A stretch of 64,000 nucleotides of DNA from Gautieria morchelliformis (GCA_015179125.1 WHVA01000182.1:62001-126000); one strand, 5' to 3'. Counted from the first letter of the stretch, positions 11,708 through 24,646 are shown. The notes: generated by a model not told the origin, from the letters alone. Translations and numbers: made by a program.

Positions 11708-13870
11708 ATCTGAGGATGAGTGGTGATTTGTGAGGTATATAAACGAGACGATACGAGTAAACGAACAATATAAAGGTGAGCCGTGTATGGCCAGGATTTC
11801 GCATTCAAGCTTAAGACCGCTATAATCTAACTTGTCATTCCGGTCAGCAAAGCATTATTGGCTGCTTGATGATATTACTGAAGTATTGTGAAACGTCAAG
11901 GAGAAAGCGATGTGTCAATGTCCGAGGTTTAGGAAACGCAGTTGATCCTATCGTAAGAAAAGACACGATCCATACTCAGACACAAAACACCTGAAGGGGG
12001 GGGGGGGGAAACGAGACTAGCCTGAACAGTGCAGGATCAGTGCAGGTTGGTCGAGTGAGACGCATGGTCGTGTTTCTCCGACGCAGACAAGATGGCTTCT
12101 GGGGTACTCGAGCACCTCTCAGCAAACGAGAGAAATGACATGATCACCGTATTTACCAGGGCTCCCTGCCCCAGTGCTTCTTCCGCAATCGCACTCGTGG
12201 GGCCTTCTGTGACCCAAAGGTATTTAACACCTGTGGCGTGTGGACAAGATGAGCCACTGCGGCTGCCGAGTTACGAGGAGAGATTGGGAATGGAAGTAGA
12301 GGGCGACCGGAAGCGCTTGGATGTGTGAGACGTATATGGGAGAAAATAAATGTGGTATAGGTGATGACATCTATTGCATAGAGATATGGTGTTAGGGTGC
12401 ACGCAGTGATGCTAACGTGTAAGCGAACCGACGCGGCTACAATTCCAACGACGACAGGATCACGCTGCTGTAACCGGTTATCCGTGCCCTGTGATTCAGG
12501 AATAGAGCTTTGTATAATCTGCGCTCCCTTGGTGATACCGTCTGCAATGCCTTCGATGTTAAGGTGGTCTTTGCTGAGAGTGAGAATGACCACATAATTA
12601 ATGCTAGATGGGAAGGATACCTGAAGGCCATTCTCCTTAGGGAACACGAATGCAGCAACCCTGGGGGAATGGACACGATGCCAATAACACAACTGGTCGA
12701 CTGTCAACGTGCCATCGATCGGGGGACGCTAAAATGTGTTAGAAACGTTCGCCATTATTCAACTGGTCTTGAGTTTGGGACAGTTTTGAGGTGGGTGGAT
12801 GGTTTCTGGGTCATCACTGGGTAAGCTACCTCGTTTTATACGTCAAGCCTTGACTAGATTCTTTGACTGGGTCCGGGTAGCGGGAATGAGGTGTGTCTGG
12901 CATACGCGATAGGATCATCGACGTTGTTCTTTCGAATCCCCAATGACCTCTTGCTGGGTGACATGGTAATGAATATTCGATCCGCGTTCGCACACCGGAC
13001 ATGGGTTAGATGTCACCAACAGCCGCGTAATGGTGGGTGGCACTCATAAGCACCAGCTTGAAATTGTCGCACGAAGAAGCCTCGTGCGCGTTTGCAGTAG
13101 TAGGGAGTCAAGTAGGATCGATCCTGATATGGCGCCCATGGTCATGCCACACAGCCTCGCTTAGTCATGGTCAAATTTCTGTCTCGCTGTTCTGGCCAGC
13201 GTTTTCACAGGGAAATCCACTTTATCTAATCCAGTCGCATGGTTCATGCCATTCATGCAGGATGTGACATCATGAATGTCTGGATGTAGCTTCGAATTGC
13301 CAACACAACTTCCGATGACGGCAAAACTCTCAGAAGCTCGAAGCGTCCTGCAGCTGCAAGTATACAGCTCGATATATTATAGTCGCTATCTCGGCACGCT
13401 GTGTCCAAGAATAATACCAATACATCACCTCACTTAGACTTCTCACTCCAATTTCAAGTTGTTACGTTAGGCTCCTTGAGGATAATAGCGGAAGACACCG
13501 GGCTTCGCATTCCCGCATTGGGACTGCTATGCCAGCCCGTAAATATTGGAATCGGACGGCAACTATCAAAGCATTCACCCTTTGATGCCACATCTGATGA
13601 CGAACGTTCGGTCCATTGGAATAGTTGTGGTCGAGAATTTAACTGTCAGAACACTCAGTATGTACTTCTGCGACGCCAGTCCGCCAGTGGCAAAAAATAT
13701 CGGTCTCCCCCATAATCCCTACATGTACGGTGCTGTGGGCCCGGGCTGACTAGTTATGTGTCCCTCAGTGTATTGGTGTATTTTCAGATGTTTGGGAATA
13801 GGGAAAATACATTGGCGGAGACAAGAACTAATGTGATGCGAATTAGACAGTGCAGAAAGAACAGGAAAAA
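11708..13870. other. Unassigned region
   Basis: A G12-G13 run lies at about 11997-12009. The longest open frame is 12707-12153 (-), 184 codons, with no domain I recognise, no signal peptide and no clear partner exon. Shorter frames at 12092-12328 (+) and 13401-13715 (+) are also unrecognised. There may be a decayed gene on the minus strand here, but I cannot support a model. Confidence 0.35.
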
Positions 13871-13873
13871 CTA

Positions 13874-14113
13874 TTAATTCGAAGTTGCAACGAGGTCGTA
13901 GGACGATGCTTGTATATCCACCTTTGAAATTCTGCCGTATGTGACACGCTGGGACTTGCGGCTGGCAAAGTTGGCGCCGAAGAATGTGATAACGGTGATA
14001 CTGCAGTCCATATGCAAGAGTCCTAGATGGTTGTGCTGACCAGCCTTGGATGACAGTTGTATGGGCACCGCGGTTCCCAGTGTGAAGCGATATCGATCCT
14101 CATCTAGTTTCAA
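13874..14113 (-). CDS. Hypothetical reading frame downstream of the AT-hook-like gene
   Basis: An open stretch overlaps the end of the preceding frame by a few bases and has no ATG at its start. It could be a further exon of the gene at 14110-14995 or chance. The composition looks protein-like (few rare residues), but no domain is recognised. Confidence 0.25.
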   Translation of the reverse strand: MKLDEDRYRFTLGTAVPIQLSSKAGQHNHLGLLHMDCSITVITFFGANFASRKSQRVTYGRISKVDIQASSYDLVATSN

Positions 14114-14995
14114 CTTGAAACAGGGAGTTCTGAGGTCGTGTCCTTGTCGGTGATTTTTGGTGCGGTGGTGCCGCCACGACGTGTCTTTTTTGCGTTGGCA
14201 AGCATTATCTGATCAACAGCATGCTCCAATTCGCGATCGGCCTGGTCTACAGCTTCTGCAGCTCGCCTGACGGAAGGGCATGCCGCTTTTATTTCCGATG
14301 GTGTCGGAAGGGGCTGCCCCTGGTGTTTCTTGTAATTCGACCACAGGTATCGCCACGTCTCGGATTCTAGGTTCCCCAATGCTATCTGCAAGGCCGCTTC
14401 CAGGGCAGGAGGTCCGGGGGGGCGTAGCGTCCCCTCCGATGCCTGGGTCGCGTAGACTGTTGTTTGGCGAGTGCTTCGACGGGCAGGGAGGACGACTTTC
14501 TTTGCGGATGATTTAGATTGCAAAGTATCCGGAATCGGGACATCTGTGCTTTCACATCGAATGCGCTTTGCGGGGGTTTCATCTTCATGAGGGATATCAC
14601 GTGTCCGTTTACTTCCCACCGCAACGGCGGGTTCATTTTCCCCTGCGATCGAAGACGGAGAGACAGGTAGATGTGGAACTACAGACATAAGCACCCGTTC
14701 AAGATATTCGAATTTTTTATTGTATTACCTGAAGGCATAGCTTGAGTTGAAGTTGCGCCCTCGCTGACGGGAGATCCCGTCTGTGAGCTGGTGGAGGTCG
14801 AGAGTGCTCTACGCTTAACACCTCTCCGTACTTTCGAGGGTCTTCCTGTGGAGATTTATGATTTTCCTTTTCTTCTGCATCGCTCTTAGACTGGGTAAAT
14901 GAGATATTACGCACCTCTGGACTTCTTGCTTGTGACTCTACTTGTACCAACGGCCGAAGGCATTGTAGTCCCCAAGTATTAGCGAAAGGAAGCAA
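14110..14995 (-). CDS. Hypothetical disordered protein with an AT-hook-like segment
   Basis: Exon 2 (14678-14110) encodes a Lys/Arg/Ser/Thr/Pro-rich protein with basic stretches (GSKRTRD, AKRIRCE, PARRSTRQ) and a C-terminal helical, charged part. The intron 14728-14679 (50 nt) has clean GT...AG ends. Joining across it in phase 1 leads upstream into a frame with a GRP core followed by SKVRRGVKRR, like an AT-hook that grips the minor groove of A/T-rich DNA. The first exon's start is not settled; a further intron is likely around 14850-14920. A nuclear role is plausible but inferred only from composition. Confidence 0.4.
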
Positions 14996-15291
14996 ATGAA
15001 AGAGCAGCGTGCTGGAAATATTGTGTTTGACGAGTTACAGCTTTTTGAATGTGGAGGTGGCGGGCTTTGGAAGCTTGAAAAGTGACGTGCTATATAGGTA
15101 CTTAGTTTCCCGCGGTTTACCAAGTGACAGTGGCACAAATACCGAGACGAGATGTGGTGGATAGGCTGTGCTTTTAACGATACGTGGCAGTCGATAGAAC
15201 GTACAGAGCCTGTGGTTACTCAGCGCCTCGTCGCTCGATCGACGGTCGCCAAAAATACCTGAATTCGTCACTTATGTAAGTAGGCCGACGG

Positions 15292-15612
15292 TCACAAAGC
15301 CGAGACTACGGTACATAGGAGATCCCAGGAGATACCTAATCTCTTCCGTACAGACCGATTGAACGGCTTAGGGCACACCTTCACCGAGAGTCCTTTCAAG
15401 TATATGGCCGGTTTTACGAAGTTCCTCGAAAATGTCACATGCTTCTGTCCGTTGTGAAGTCCAAGAACTACCTGTAAATGTTTTTTCTCCACTAACACTG
15501 ATTCATGGACGCCTAATCTAAATGTCCAATTTGCAAGTAAAATATGATGGACACCCGGCTGGCAAGTATGGAGAATCCATAATGAGTATTTAGCTATGCC
15601 GTCTGAGAGCAA
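15292..15612 (-). CDS. Unrecognised open frame
   Basis: This is a 106-codon frame of ordinary amino-acid make-up, with a second open frame downstream on the same strand (15271-15035). Together they could be exons of one gene, but I recognise no domain and cannot place the splice sites confidently. Confidence 0.25.
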   Translation of the reverse strand: MLSDGIAKYSLWILHTCQPGVHHILLANWTFRLGVHESVLVEKKHLQVVLGLHNGQKHVTFSRNFVKPAIYLKGLSVKVCPKPFNRSVRKRLGISWDLLCTVVSAL

Positions 15613-15752
15613 TGTCTTTAATAATGAGGAGGCACATGGCTTTTGGGGTCTGTGAAACCACCGACGAAAGGCTCCGTGGCTGAGACCGGCTAGTTGGTTG
15701 AGATGACATATAAATTGGCGGATGAGAGTGGTGACTCACTGGATAAGAGTGC

Positions 15753-16227
15753 GCCTGCTGTGGAGCACATGGGGTCTATTTCACTGAGATTAGGAGCCAT
15801 GGCTCAACTAAGGACTATGGGAAGCTCACGGGTGCGGACACAGCTTCCTCACCATGAGGGTACACAACTCCAGGGCCATAATCCATGCCACTTGTCGCCG
15901 TTGGGCCTACAGGGGTCTGCTGTGGAGCACGTATTTCACTGAGATTATACGCCATGGCTCAACTAAGGACTATGGGAAGCTCACGGGTGCGGACACAGCT
16001 TCCCCACCATGATGGTACACAACTCCAGGGCCATAATTCATGCCACTTGTCACCTTGGGCCTACAGGGGTCTGCTGTGGAGCACGTATTTCACTGAGATT
16101 AGACGCCATGGCTCAACTAAGGACTATGGGAAGCTCACGGGTGCAGACACAGCTTCCCCACCATGATGGTGCACAACTCCAGGGCCATAATTCATGCCAC
16201 TTGTCACCGTTGGGCCTACAGGGGTAG
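15753..16227. repeat. 154-155 bp tandem repeat, three copies
   Basis: The landmark word GGCTCAACTAAGGACTATGG falls at 15801, 15956 and 16110, so the unit is 154-155 bp. The three units are over 90% alike by eye; the first has a short extra stretch (about 15766-15776). Read on the minus strand, the rightmost unit forms the C-terminal end and stop of the membrane protein at 16124-16532. The other two lie just downstream, so the array is a triplication of that gene's 3' end. Confidence 0.85.
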
Positions 16228-16532
16228 TGTACAGGTCGGTACCGTGGGTGTTTTCACGACGCCTCAAAATACGGCTGACACACACACAACACAGAACGAA
16301 TAAACTAAGCCCAATGACTGACAATATGAATCGAGTAACAGCTGGAAATGGTTTGGGCTGTCGGGGTCGACTTACGAGATGGGACAACAATAGCAGCAAT
16401 GATCCCCCCTGCAATGCGGCTGCCTCTAGGTCTACCTATGGGACGGCTGCTGGCTATTCCAGTGGTCGCGGCATTGGCCGCTTGGAGAAATAGGCAAGTG
16501 ACAAATGGTGCAAGAGTAGAACGAGGGCCCAT
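16124..16532 (-). CDS. Small secretory/membrane protein, two exons
   Basis: Exon 1 is 16532-16376 (ATG at 16532-16530), the intron is 16375-16342 (34 nt, GTAAGT...CCAG) and exon 2 is 16341-16124. Splicing gives 124 residues. A hydrophobic start (about residues 6-18, ending near ANA) looks like a signal peptide. Residues about 40-50 (AGGIIAAIVV) and 57-72 (ILSVIGLSLFVLCCVCV) are hydrophobic, followed by the basic stop SRILRRR. That makes it a likely single-pass or hairpin membrane protein with a short cytosolic tail. The last ~30 residues come from a unit of the adjacent tandem repeat. The family is not recognised; the short intron and the repeat-derived tail are reasons for caution. Confidence 0.45.
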
Positions 16533-16599
16533 CGTAATAAATAGTTCAGAATGTATTGGTAACAGCCTGGGTGTATACAACAGCTTCGCCATGAGCTAG

Positions 16600-19500
16600 T
16601 TGGGGCATTGAAAAAGGAGTCTCGGAAGTTCACCTTAAACCGAAACACGGCTTGAACTGGTTCAAAAATGTGTCATACTTCGACTGAATGCAGTTACGCC
16701 CGTTTCGCCGCCCGACACCCGTACAGACGCCTCTGAGTAGAGGCTCGCTAACTGATATTTGGATCGTATGGGGAGGCAAACATCCCCTTAAGGATCTTTC
16801 TTAACAAAATCTTATTGTAAGGTCAACGAGGGTCGGAGGGATAACGCTCCTTACCTCGTCTCTTGCAGGTGTAATGGATGCGATGGTGCATGTCGACTTC
16901 CCATGGGACAGAATACTGGCACAGCGGGTCGTTCATGCTGTGTGATTCAGGAGAGTCGCAGGGCGGCGGTCCTAAGCAATGAAGCTAGCTTAGGTTTTCA
17001 TGCGAGGCCTGAAACCATTATCATCTGTCTAATCCTGAGTGAGATCTGTCAAAAGGTTGTGGCATGATGAACGGGAACCCTCCTTGAAGGGAGACATGAA
17101 TATTCGGGTTGACACGCTTCTACCGAAGGTTCATTATGCTCTGGTTTGGCATGCAGAGAGGAGCGAAGGCTTATGAGGGTGTTAGATTAGAATCTTAGCC
17201 ACCAGACCGCCAGAAAGTTTTAGTGGACCGCCATTGAAATCGCGAACCGCCGTGGCTTACGTAAGTGTCATTACTACGCACGAGTTTGTCTTTTAGGTAA
17301 GAATATATCAGGTCGGTTAGGGTCCCATCGACGCAAAAGCCTGCAATCTCTCAGCAAGCCGGCAACCACCGGAGAAGATCCACACGGCCGCTTGCTCTCG
17401 ACATTCGTGACAGCTTGTTTATTGAACCCATTATCCAGTATTCTCCTCATCATTACGTCAAAAGCGTCTTGCTACACCCCGTGTGTTGTCTCCAAGCTTC
17501 GACATTACCTATGAACCGCCGCGCCCTGCACTCGACTTCCTGGAATTCAGCAACCTCTGCTACTTATAAGAAACGTGATGCGCGACCACCCAGCACGGAC
17601 CTTGGAACTCCCAAGCAAAAATATGCTTGCGCCAGCGCAGTGCCGCAAATAATTATCGATACCTGTGCCAGCCAACTAAATTAGGCTCCCATCCGGATTC
17701 CGAGAAGCTTCAATTGTGGGAGTCGACGCACGTAGAGGTTTATCGTATTACTCCCGAGAATTCGACGAAGGCATGACGCAACCAATGTGAGTGTTCGATG
17801 ATCTCCTGAAGCAAAAGTCTTTTGTTGCTGGCATATTTTGCATTCATATCTAGCAGCCGTCCCCTTAAAAAAAAAAAAAGGAAAATTATTCGCTAGAAAT
17901 GAAGTGTTTCGCCGGAAACCCATGCTCTCGACCAGCCACGTACCGTGGCAGTACATGCAGTGCATGATCGCCCAACTCCGCCACTTCTTAGCTGGTCCCC
18001 CGCGGGCCGCATACTTACAGATGACGCACATTTAAGGGGTTTAGAGTTTCCAACCCTTCAGTCTTATTCTTTGGGAGTCAAATCCCACACATGTGTGAAT
18101 AAGAACCCGCCGATCGGATGTGGTGTCTTTCGTCGACGTCGTGGGCTTCTATCGCTTCCCAGCCGGTGATGGGAGGGTTATTATGCATCAGTAGAGCCGT
18201 GTAACCAAGGTATTTAGGGTGCGACGAGACTGAAATATCAAAATAGATTGCAGTTGGACCTAGTTCAGAGGTGTCAATACTGTAGATGAGTTGCTACCAA
18301 ATATATCAAACTTGTCCGCAACTTCAATCCCTTTGGTTGATTGTGGCCTGGGACCCAATAAACAACCAGAAGTACACCCTAATGCTGTTTTAGTGACCTG
18401 CATTTGTTCGAGAAATTGATCGGTGAGGCATGAGGTACTGTCCCGGGCCGCTTTGGAGGCTGCTGAGTGTTTTGATGGCGCTTGATTGTCTACTTATTCA
18501 GTCATTCTCTAGGCAGTTAAATTCCTGTAGTACAGTAGTCCCACTATTTAGGCTTCATATATCGTGTGATACGTGTCGGAGCCCAGCCGCTGATCAGCTG
18601 ATACTGTAACGACGATTTGTGCCATTTATGAACGGGGCGGTTGCTGCACCGACCCTCCTTCATAGCTGGGATCTCTGCATAGGTTCTCACGGAGTTAGTT
18701 CTACTTTGTCATAGACAGTTGCTGAGCGGTGAGATCTAAAGCGATTCGAACAGAGCTTCATGCGGGATATTCGAGTTGCGCTGTAGGAATCCACAGCGCA
18801 TGCATTGACACAGTACGGTAATTGACACACTGCGAGTCAAATACACAATGCAGGGATAGAGACATTTCCAGTCACAATCCATGAATTGACACTGAGTCGC
18901 TGCATGCATGTGTGGGAAGGGAGACTGAGTTGCTTGCCATGGTTATTTACATAATGTACAGTGATGCTTGAAACTCATATAATTACACCAACAGCGACTG
19001 AATAACCCCTATGCAATATTTTCAGGTTTTCACGTTAAACCCTTTTATTAATGATCCAACAGCCGAGACGAAATCTGACTATTATACCAGTGGCACACAA
19101 ACAAGCGAGTTAGGTGCAGTGGAAAATAGCGGGGGAATACGTCAGCACTCATGGTGCTTTGGCAAGCAACGATCTGCCCTACTTTCCATTGCGGAAAACA
19201 CCTACCCAATGAGCGACGCAGTGAGGTCGAGCGGGGTGTGAGGGCGAACGACGGCGGGTGATGGTCTGAGGTGGTGGCCAGCAGTACGGAGTGATAAGGG
19301 TTGTTACAATACAGGGAGGCGTGCTACAGAAGGATGTGCGGTGGTGTGTTCGCTGACGGATGTGGGTGTTGCTTTGCAAGAAGTGGGGGGTGAATCGCTC
19401 CCAGTCAATGTGGCGAGCATCTTCGGCGGTGAATTACTATCAACGTTGCCATCCTGCACGATGAAGTTCAGAGGCACCCCGGCGTGAGCCGTCGGCTGGT

Positions 19501-20690
19501 TATGTTCCCCGCCACCAGCGTTAGTCGTTGGGCACGTCGCTGAAGGAGCCCGCTGACGTACAGCGTCGTCCTGGTTCGTGCCTGGCGATGGTCAGCGGGT
19601 CCCTCACGCTCCGGTCATTCGGGCGCTCTATATCCACAACTCGTCTCAAGTCTCAGTGACCGGCGGGATATGTGTATGATCCTTCCTGGGGTCCATGAAT
19701 TCCCGGCACACGTCGAGCTCGCGGAGGCTAAGTCCGGCTTTCTACTTTACTGAGAGCTTGATCCGTGTAGATCGCGACTCAATTGAAAGGTTCATCTCCG
19801 CCATTGTTGCCTTGATCGTTCGGGCTTGCCTTAGTGGGCCTGCAGGTCCCCGTATGCCTCATTTGTGTTCTTTTCTTTTCTTTTTCTTTTTCCATTTGGC
19901 GCTTGTTTCTATGGCTTCGTGACAACACTGGGGTTCTGAGGTTGGTTAGGGTTAGATGATAACATGTGTCATTATTAATTTGTGCATGCGTTAAGACAGC
20001 GCAAGGGAGAATGTGCGAAGAAAATTTACCGACCGCTGATTAGACGGAGTAGAAATTACAGGGACACTCACCAAACTCTGAATGGGCAGGATCGAAAATG
20101 TATCTCCTGACCCAAGAGAGTCCCGGTATCACATCAGCCGATGTCAGTTGTCCTTCACCGGCCGCACCTGCTTTGGGATGAGATGGGCGCCCGCTGGGTT
20201 CGTATGTATACTAGTAGCCATAGACTCCGTTTTCTACAAAATTGTCTGCATATTTGTTCAGCGCTCGAGTTCCCGTCCTTCCTAAGTCACACATACCTAT
20301 CCTGTTTTCTCAAGGTATTCGAGGGTCTGCCAGGGAAGCGGACTATCCTGGGCGTACTGTATTCTCATATTCCACCAGTTTCAGAAAGGTCCAAAGATCT
20401 TGCCACGCCTATCATGTGGTATGCCGGGACCTCATACGTCAGAAGACTCTCGTGGGACCATATCTACAGCAGGTCATGGAACCTACTTAAGTCGAGGATT
20501 CTAACCATCAGAAAATACGACTCACCGGTTTTCACCCTCCCTCAATTTGGCTTCAGTGCCACCCCCGAGTCTTCATGATGCCGGACTCTGCTGGAGGTTT
20601 CTCATCCCGCAAAATTTGGCTTATCACAGGTAGATGTCCGTTGGAACAGTGGAATGCCTGATATAAACATTTCTTCTGCAGCAACTTTCT
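16600..20690. other. Gene-poor region
   Basis: Open frames such as 17415-17684 (+), 18031-17681 (-), 19695-19922 (+) and 20141-20578 (+) have no recognised domain, start context or splice partners that I could defend. An A13 run lies at about 17867-17879. I see no transposon ends and no RNA gene. Confidence 0.4.
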
Positions 20691-22342
20691 CACGCTTACC
20701 ACCACATCCAAAAACGAAAAACCCTCGCATCCACGCTAAATCTCACCCTATCGGTGGAAAGTGCAGCACACCGTCGCACTGAACACAGGTAGAGCGCTTC
20801 AAAAGGAAGAAGCGTACAAAATGACCACACCGACAAGTGCGGAGGGTCAGAGCACAGGAGGCGTGCACCTAGGGAGGACCAGAGCGGGGACGGCGCAGCA
20901 GGGGGAGCAGGCAAAGACACGAGGAGAATTGATAGACAGCGCGGGCTCAACGGTGCGAAGCAGAGAGCAGGCGCGAAATTTCCTAGACAGAAACCAGTAC
21001 GTGGCAAAGGACGACCCGATATCTCAAGAGAGCTTGAGCTACGCGCTGCTGTGCATGGCACAAAGCACCACGCACAAGGCCGGGGCAAGGGCCGTAGCGA
21101 TCTTGATGATGGACGCGTCAGCCAAGAGTTTTGGGGAACAAGTCATGAAATACGTTGAGAAAAAGATAGACCTGATGATGCGGAAGGCGGAGGAAGCGAT
21201 GGACGCGCTCAGAGAGGCTGCCTACGACACCATAAAAGCCGCGGATCTGGCAGCAGACGGACTAGAGAGCGGAACGAGAGGGACGGGGACGGCAGAGCAG
21301 GCCTCAGCGTTAACATACGCGGCAGCGCTCAAGGGCGCAGTGCCGCTCGCGCACCTCAACACTCTAGCCAGGGTGAAAACGAGGAGCCGTCAAATCCTAA
21401 TCGACAAAGACCCCGGCGCAGAACTGGACCCATTCAAGGAACTCACCGAGCAGGAACTCGTAGCCAAGGCCAACGAAGCAGTCAAGTACATGGACACTCT
21501 GGAGGAGGGAGAGGCGCCGAGATTCGTGGGAGTAAAGAAGCTGGCGAATGGGGGGATAGTATTCGATTTGGAAACGCAAGAGGCGGCAGAAATCATACAG
21601 ACACGCAGGGAAGATTTCCTGCAGAAGTTCAGCGCCTCCGCAGTAGTAAAGGAGCGATCCGCCAGCGTAATCGTGGAGTACCTCCCGGTCAGCCATGCCC
21701 CTGACGCGCTGGCAGAGTACACGAGAATAGAGCACAACTCGGGACTGCCTGAAGGCACGCTATAATCAACTAGATGGATCAAACCTGTGCAGAGGCGCAG
21801 CCCAGGGCAACGGACGGCGCACCTAATAGCGAGGTTTAGGACCACAGAAGCTGCAAACATCGCGATCAGGGACGGCTTAGTCATAGCGGGGAAGAGGACG
21901 TGGGCCAGGAGGATGAGGAGGGAGCCGCGAAGGTGCCTGAAGGGCCAGAAATACGCCAGGCACCTAGCAGCTGCGTGCGACGAACGCGAAACATGCGGCA
22001 CCTGCGCAAAAGAACACAGGACCGTAGAGTGCGAAGAGAGGGACCCAGATAAGTTCAGGTGCGTAAACTGTGACACATCAGGGCACACTTCGTGGGATAG
22101 GACATGCCCAAAATTCACCGGGGCAAGCGAGAGGATTGAGAGGGACGACCCAGAAAGCACATATAAATATTTCCCGGACGAAAGCCCCTGGACCTGGGAA
22201 CAGCAGCACGTAAGAGAAACAGTGACAGCAGAGCACCCGAGGACACCGGCCTCAGGAGAAGGCGGCGCACATGCGGCAACGGCGGGAACGCAACGGCAGA
22301 TGGCACAAGGAGGGGGCGCAGCAACGCAGGATCACCAGCATC

Positions 22343-24447
22343 TTTTTTTTTTTTTTTTTTTTTATAATCCAATTTATTGTCTTTTGGGGCAGTGCCCTAT
22401 GTAAGACAAAGCATACAAAACGACGGTCTCAATGAATGTTCTATCTGCCCTATATTTCTTGGTCTCTACTTGTGCTTCGCGGGCGAAGCCCTGAGCATGT
22501 CCGTGCCTGTGTGGGCGAGGTGAAAGTTGTTCCGCTTCTGGTTTCCGTCCATTTCCGCTCCCTCTCTATCCTGTCCCTCTTTCCCCTGACTCTTGGGGAA
22601 GTGTTAAGTCCCCGTATGCTTTTTCGAATCTCTTCGTGTCTCTGATATACTTGAAGAGTGGTCCCATCGCTTTGGGTCTAGCCAGCAAGACTCTCGCAGA
22701 ACTCGCTCCCCTGCGCAGCTCCCTCGTCAACTCCTTCCTCTGTCTTGCGTACATTGGACACCTGAATAGGTAGTGATGCACGGTCTCATCTGCCACTTTA
22801 CACGCTGGGCACTTGGGCGACGTTTCCTTTCCGATTTTGGCTAGGTGCTTGTTAAGGGCTACGTGTCCGGTCCTGAGCTGTACTAGCAGGGCGGCGTGTT
22901 TCCTGGGCATTGCGGTGCTAAGCCTGGTGAACACTGTAGATGGCATCGACGGGTCAATTTTGTGTGCAATGTCAGCACGAGGTGACTTAGCAAATGCCGT
23001 CTTTGCCTGTCTTTTGATCTCCTTGTGATATCTCTGCAGCTCCGCCGCCTTGCTGATGGGGATGTCGCCTCTGCACTCTATTGGGATCAGCATCTCCTCA
23101 CTGGACTCCCCCCTCGCCGCTTTTTTGGCCTCTTCGTCCGCTCCCTCATTGCCCAGCACCCCCTCGTGCCCCGGCACCCACCTCATGACCAGGTTCGCGG
23201 TCGGTTGTTGTAGTAGAACCCCTTCGACCTGTCTGTGGAGCGCGTTTATCAGATGTTGGCCTGAAATTGCCTTCTCCTTTCTCGTTGTCAGGAGTGCTGC
23301 CTGGTTGTCGACCGCGATCATGTACCTCGCCTGTCTGGTCCTATTTAGCAATTTTGCTCCAAGTGCCGCTCCCACTAGTTCTGCCTCGAACACTGTGTGC
23401 TCGCTCTCTGCTCCTAGATACAGCCTTACCGCTTGCTTTTCAACCCCTCCCTCATATAGAACTGCTGCCGCCCCTACCCCGCCATCTATTGAGGAGCCGT
23501 CGGAGAATATCTTGACTCCTGCGCCATCTGCTTCAACCTCGTCTACTGCTCGGTCTTTGTCTGTGGGTATGTGTATCTTGAACGCTGGTTCCCACTTCGG
23601 TCCTAGGACTACCGGGTGGATTTTCTCCATGCGGTTGGGTTCTAGGTTGAAGGCATGCATGACCTCATGTAGCGGTGATCGGTGTCTCTTGACATATCTG
23701 TTGGCAGCTCGCAAGATCTTCGGTGCGAGCGGGTGATATTCTGGTAGACACGCCATGCGCACCGCTGCCCTGTGGATGACCTTGGCTACGAGGAGGGGAA
23801 ATGGTAACAGACCGGCGTGTGCATCTAGGGTGTCATTAGCAGTGGTTCGCATAGCGCCTGTGATATATAGGGCTGCTTGTCTTTGAATCCTCGCAAGCTT
23901 GTTTATGTGCCCCTTCGTGCCCTTATTTCACTTGGTCCCTGGCACGAGGAAAACGTTAGCCGCGTACAGAACCTTCGGGACTGCTACCGATAAGTAATAT
24001 TTGCGCATGTGTCTCGCTGCCACTCCCTTGGAGGGTTTCGCCAGCCGTCTGTACTGGTTGATGAACCTGTCCCCCTTTGCCAGCGCATAGTTCGCATGCT
24101 CCCTGAATCTTAGCTCCTGGTCCATGACAATACCTAGGAACTTGTGTGTGAGAGACGGTTGGACTGTGTGGTGTCCGATCTTGATGGTAGGCCTGTGGAT
24201 CGGTCTGGACTTCTTGGCTCCTGTTGGGTCACGTTCTCTCTTTCTGGTGAGTCCCATTAGTCCGAACCTTTCTATGGCAAAATGGCACTCATGTGTTACG
24301 GCCCATTCCAGCGCTCCTTCACTCCGAGTCATTATGTCCGTCAACTTATCGAAGGCCTCCTGAAGATCATTCCCCTCTGCGATTATTGTTGTGTCGTCCA
24401 CAAAGCCCACAGCATCCTCCCCTTTGTGCGGGTTGACCACCTCCAGC
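22343..24447 (-). mobile_element. LINE-B, 5'-truncated, inserted in LINE-A
   Basis: Minus-strand LINE copy with a 21-nt poly(T) at 22343-22363 (its poly(A) tail) and a 5' truncation inside RT at 24447. The perfect 12-bp direct repeat ATCACCAGCATC flanks it at 22331-22342 and 24448-24459. It holds the end of RT (GFVDDTT box), RNase H and a CCHC (CPACKVADETVHHYLFRCP). The RNase H part (23852-22566, 428 codons) is open. One TGA at 23930-23928 stands where LINE-A has CGA. Its 3' UTR ends in the stem-loop shared with LINE-D and LINE-E. It belongs to the same family as LINE-A and E. Confidence 0.92.
22566..23852 (-). pseudogene. LINE-B RNase H and CCHC region
   Basis: Open reading frame of 428 codons, 3' part of LINE ORF2. 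RNase H1-fold motifs: IFSDGSSIDGGVGAAAVL (first Asp), HTVFEAELVGAALG (Glu), IAVDNQAAL (Asp) and WVPGHEGVLGNEGADEEAKK (His/Asp end). These residues would hold the metal ions that cut RNA in RNA:DNA hybrids. The CCHC at the C-terminus is typical of Tad1/I-type LINEs. There is no promoter or start of its own; it is the tail of a truncated copy. Confidence 0.85.
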
Positions 24448-24646
24448 ATCACCAGCATCACCTGCAGGAAACGACAACTCGGACCCAGCAAAGGCGGACA
24501 GCAGCGAACCCCCAAGTCAGCCACAGAGACGGCGGGTGGCAGCAGCAGCCGACGAGGAACAGGGCGCCGCCATCGAGACCGGGATCAAGACAAACCACGA
24601 TAAACGAACACTTCACAGCCAATGCCAATGGGGATAGACCAGAATC

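Noticed and set aside
11268-11808. Proline- or serine-rich proteins read from the minus strand of the minisatellite
   Set aside because: All such frames arise from the 15-bp periodicity; there is no independent evidence for any.
15753-16227. CRISPR-like array
   Set aside because: The units are long, contiguous and without unique spacers, and the organism is eukaryotic.
21390-22160. 256-codon minus-strand open frame
   Set aside because: It is antisense to LINE-A ORF1, whose plus frame has zinc knuckles and matches the LINE layout.
22343-22363. T run as a transcription terminator
   Set aside because: It is the poly(A) tail of minus-strand LINE-B, flanked by a 12-bp target duplication.
23050-23736. 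228-codon plus-strand open frame
   Set aside because: It is a shadow of the LINE-B RNase H region on the minus strand.
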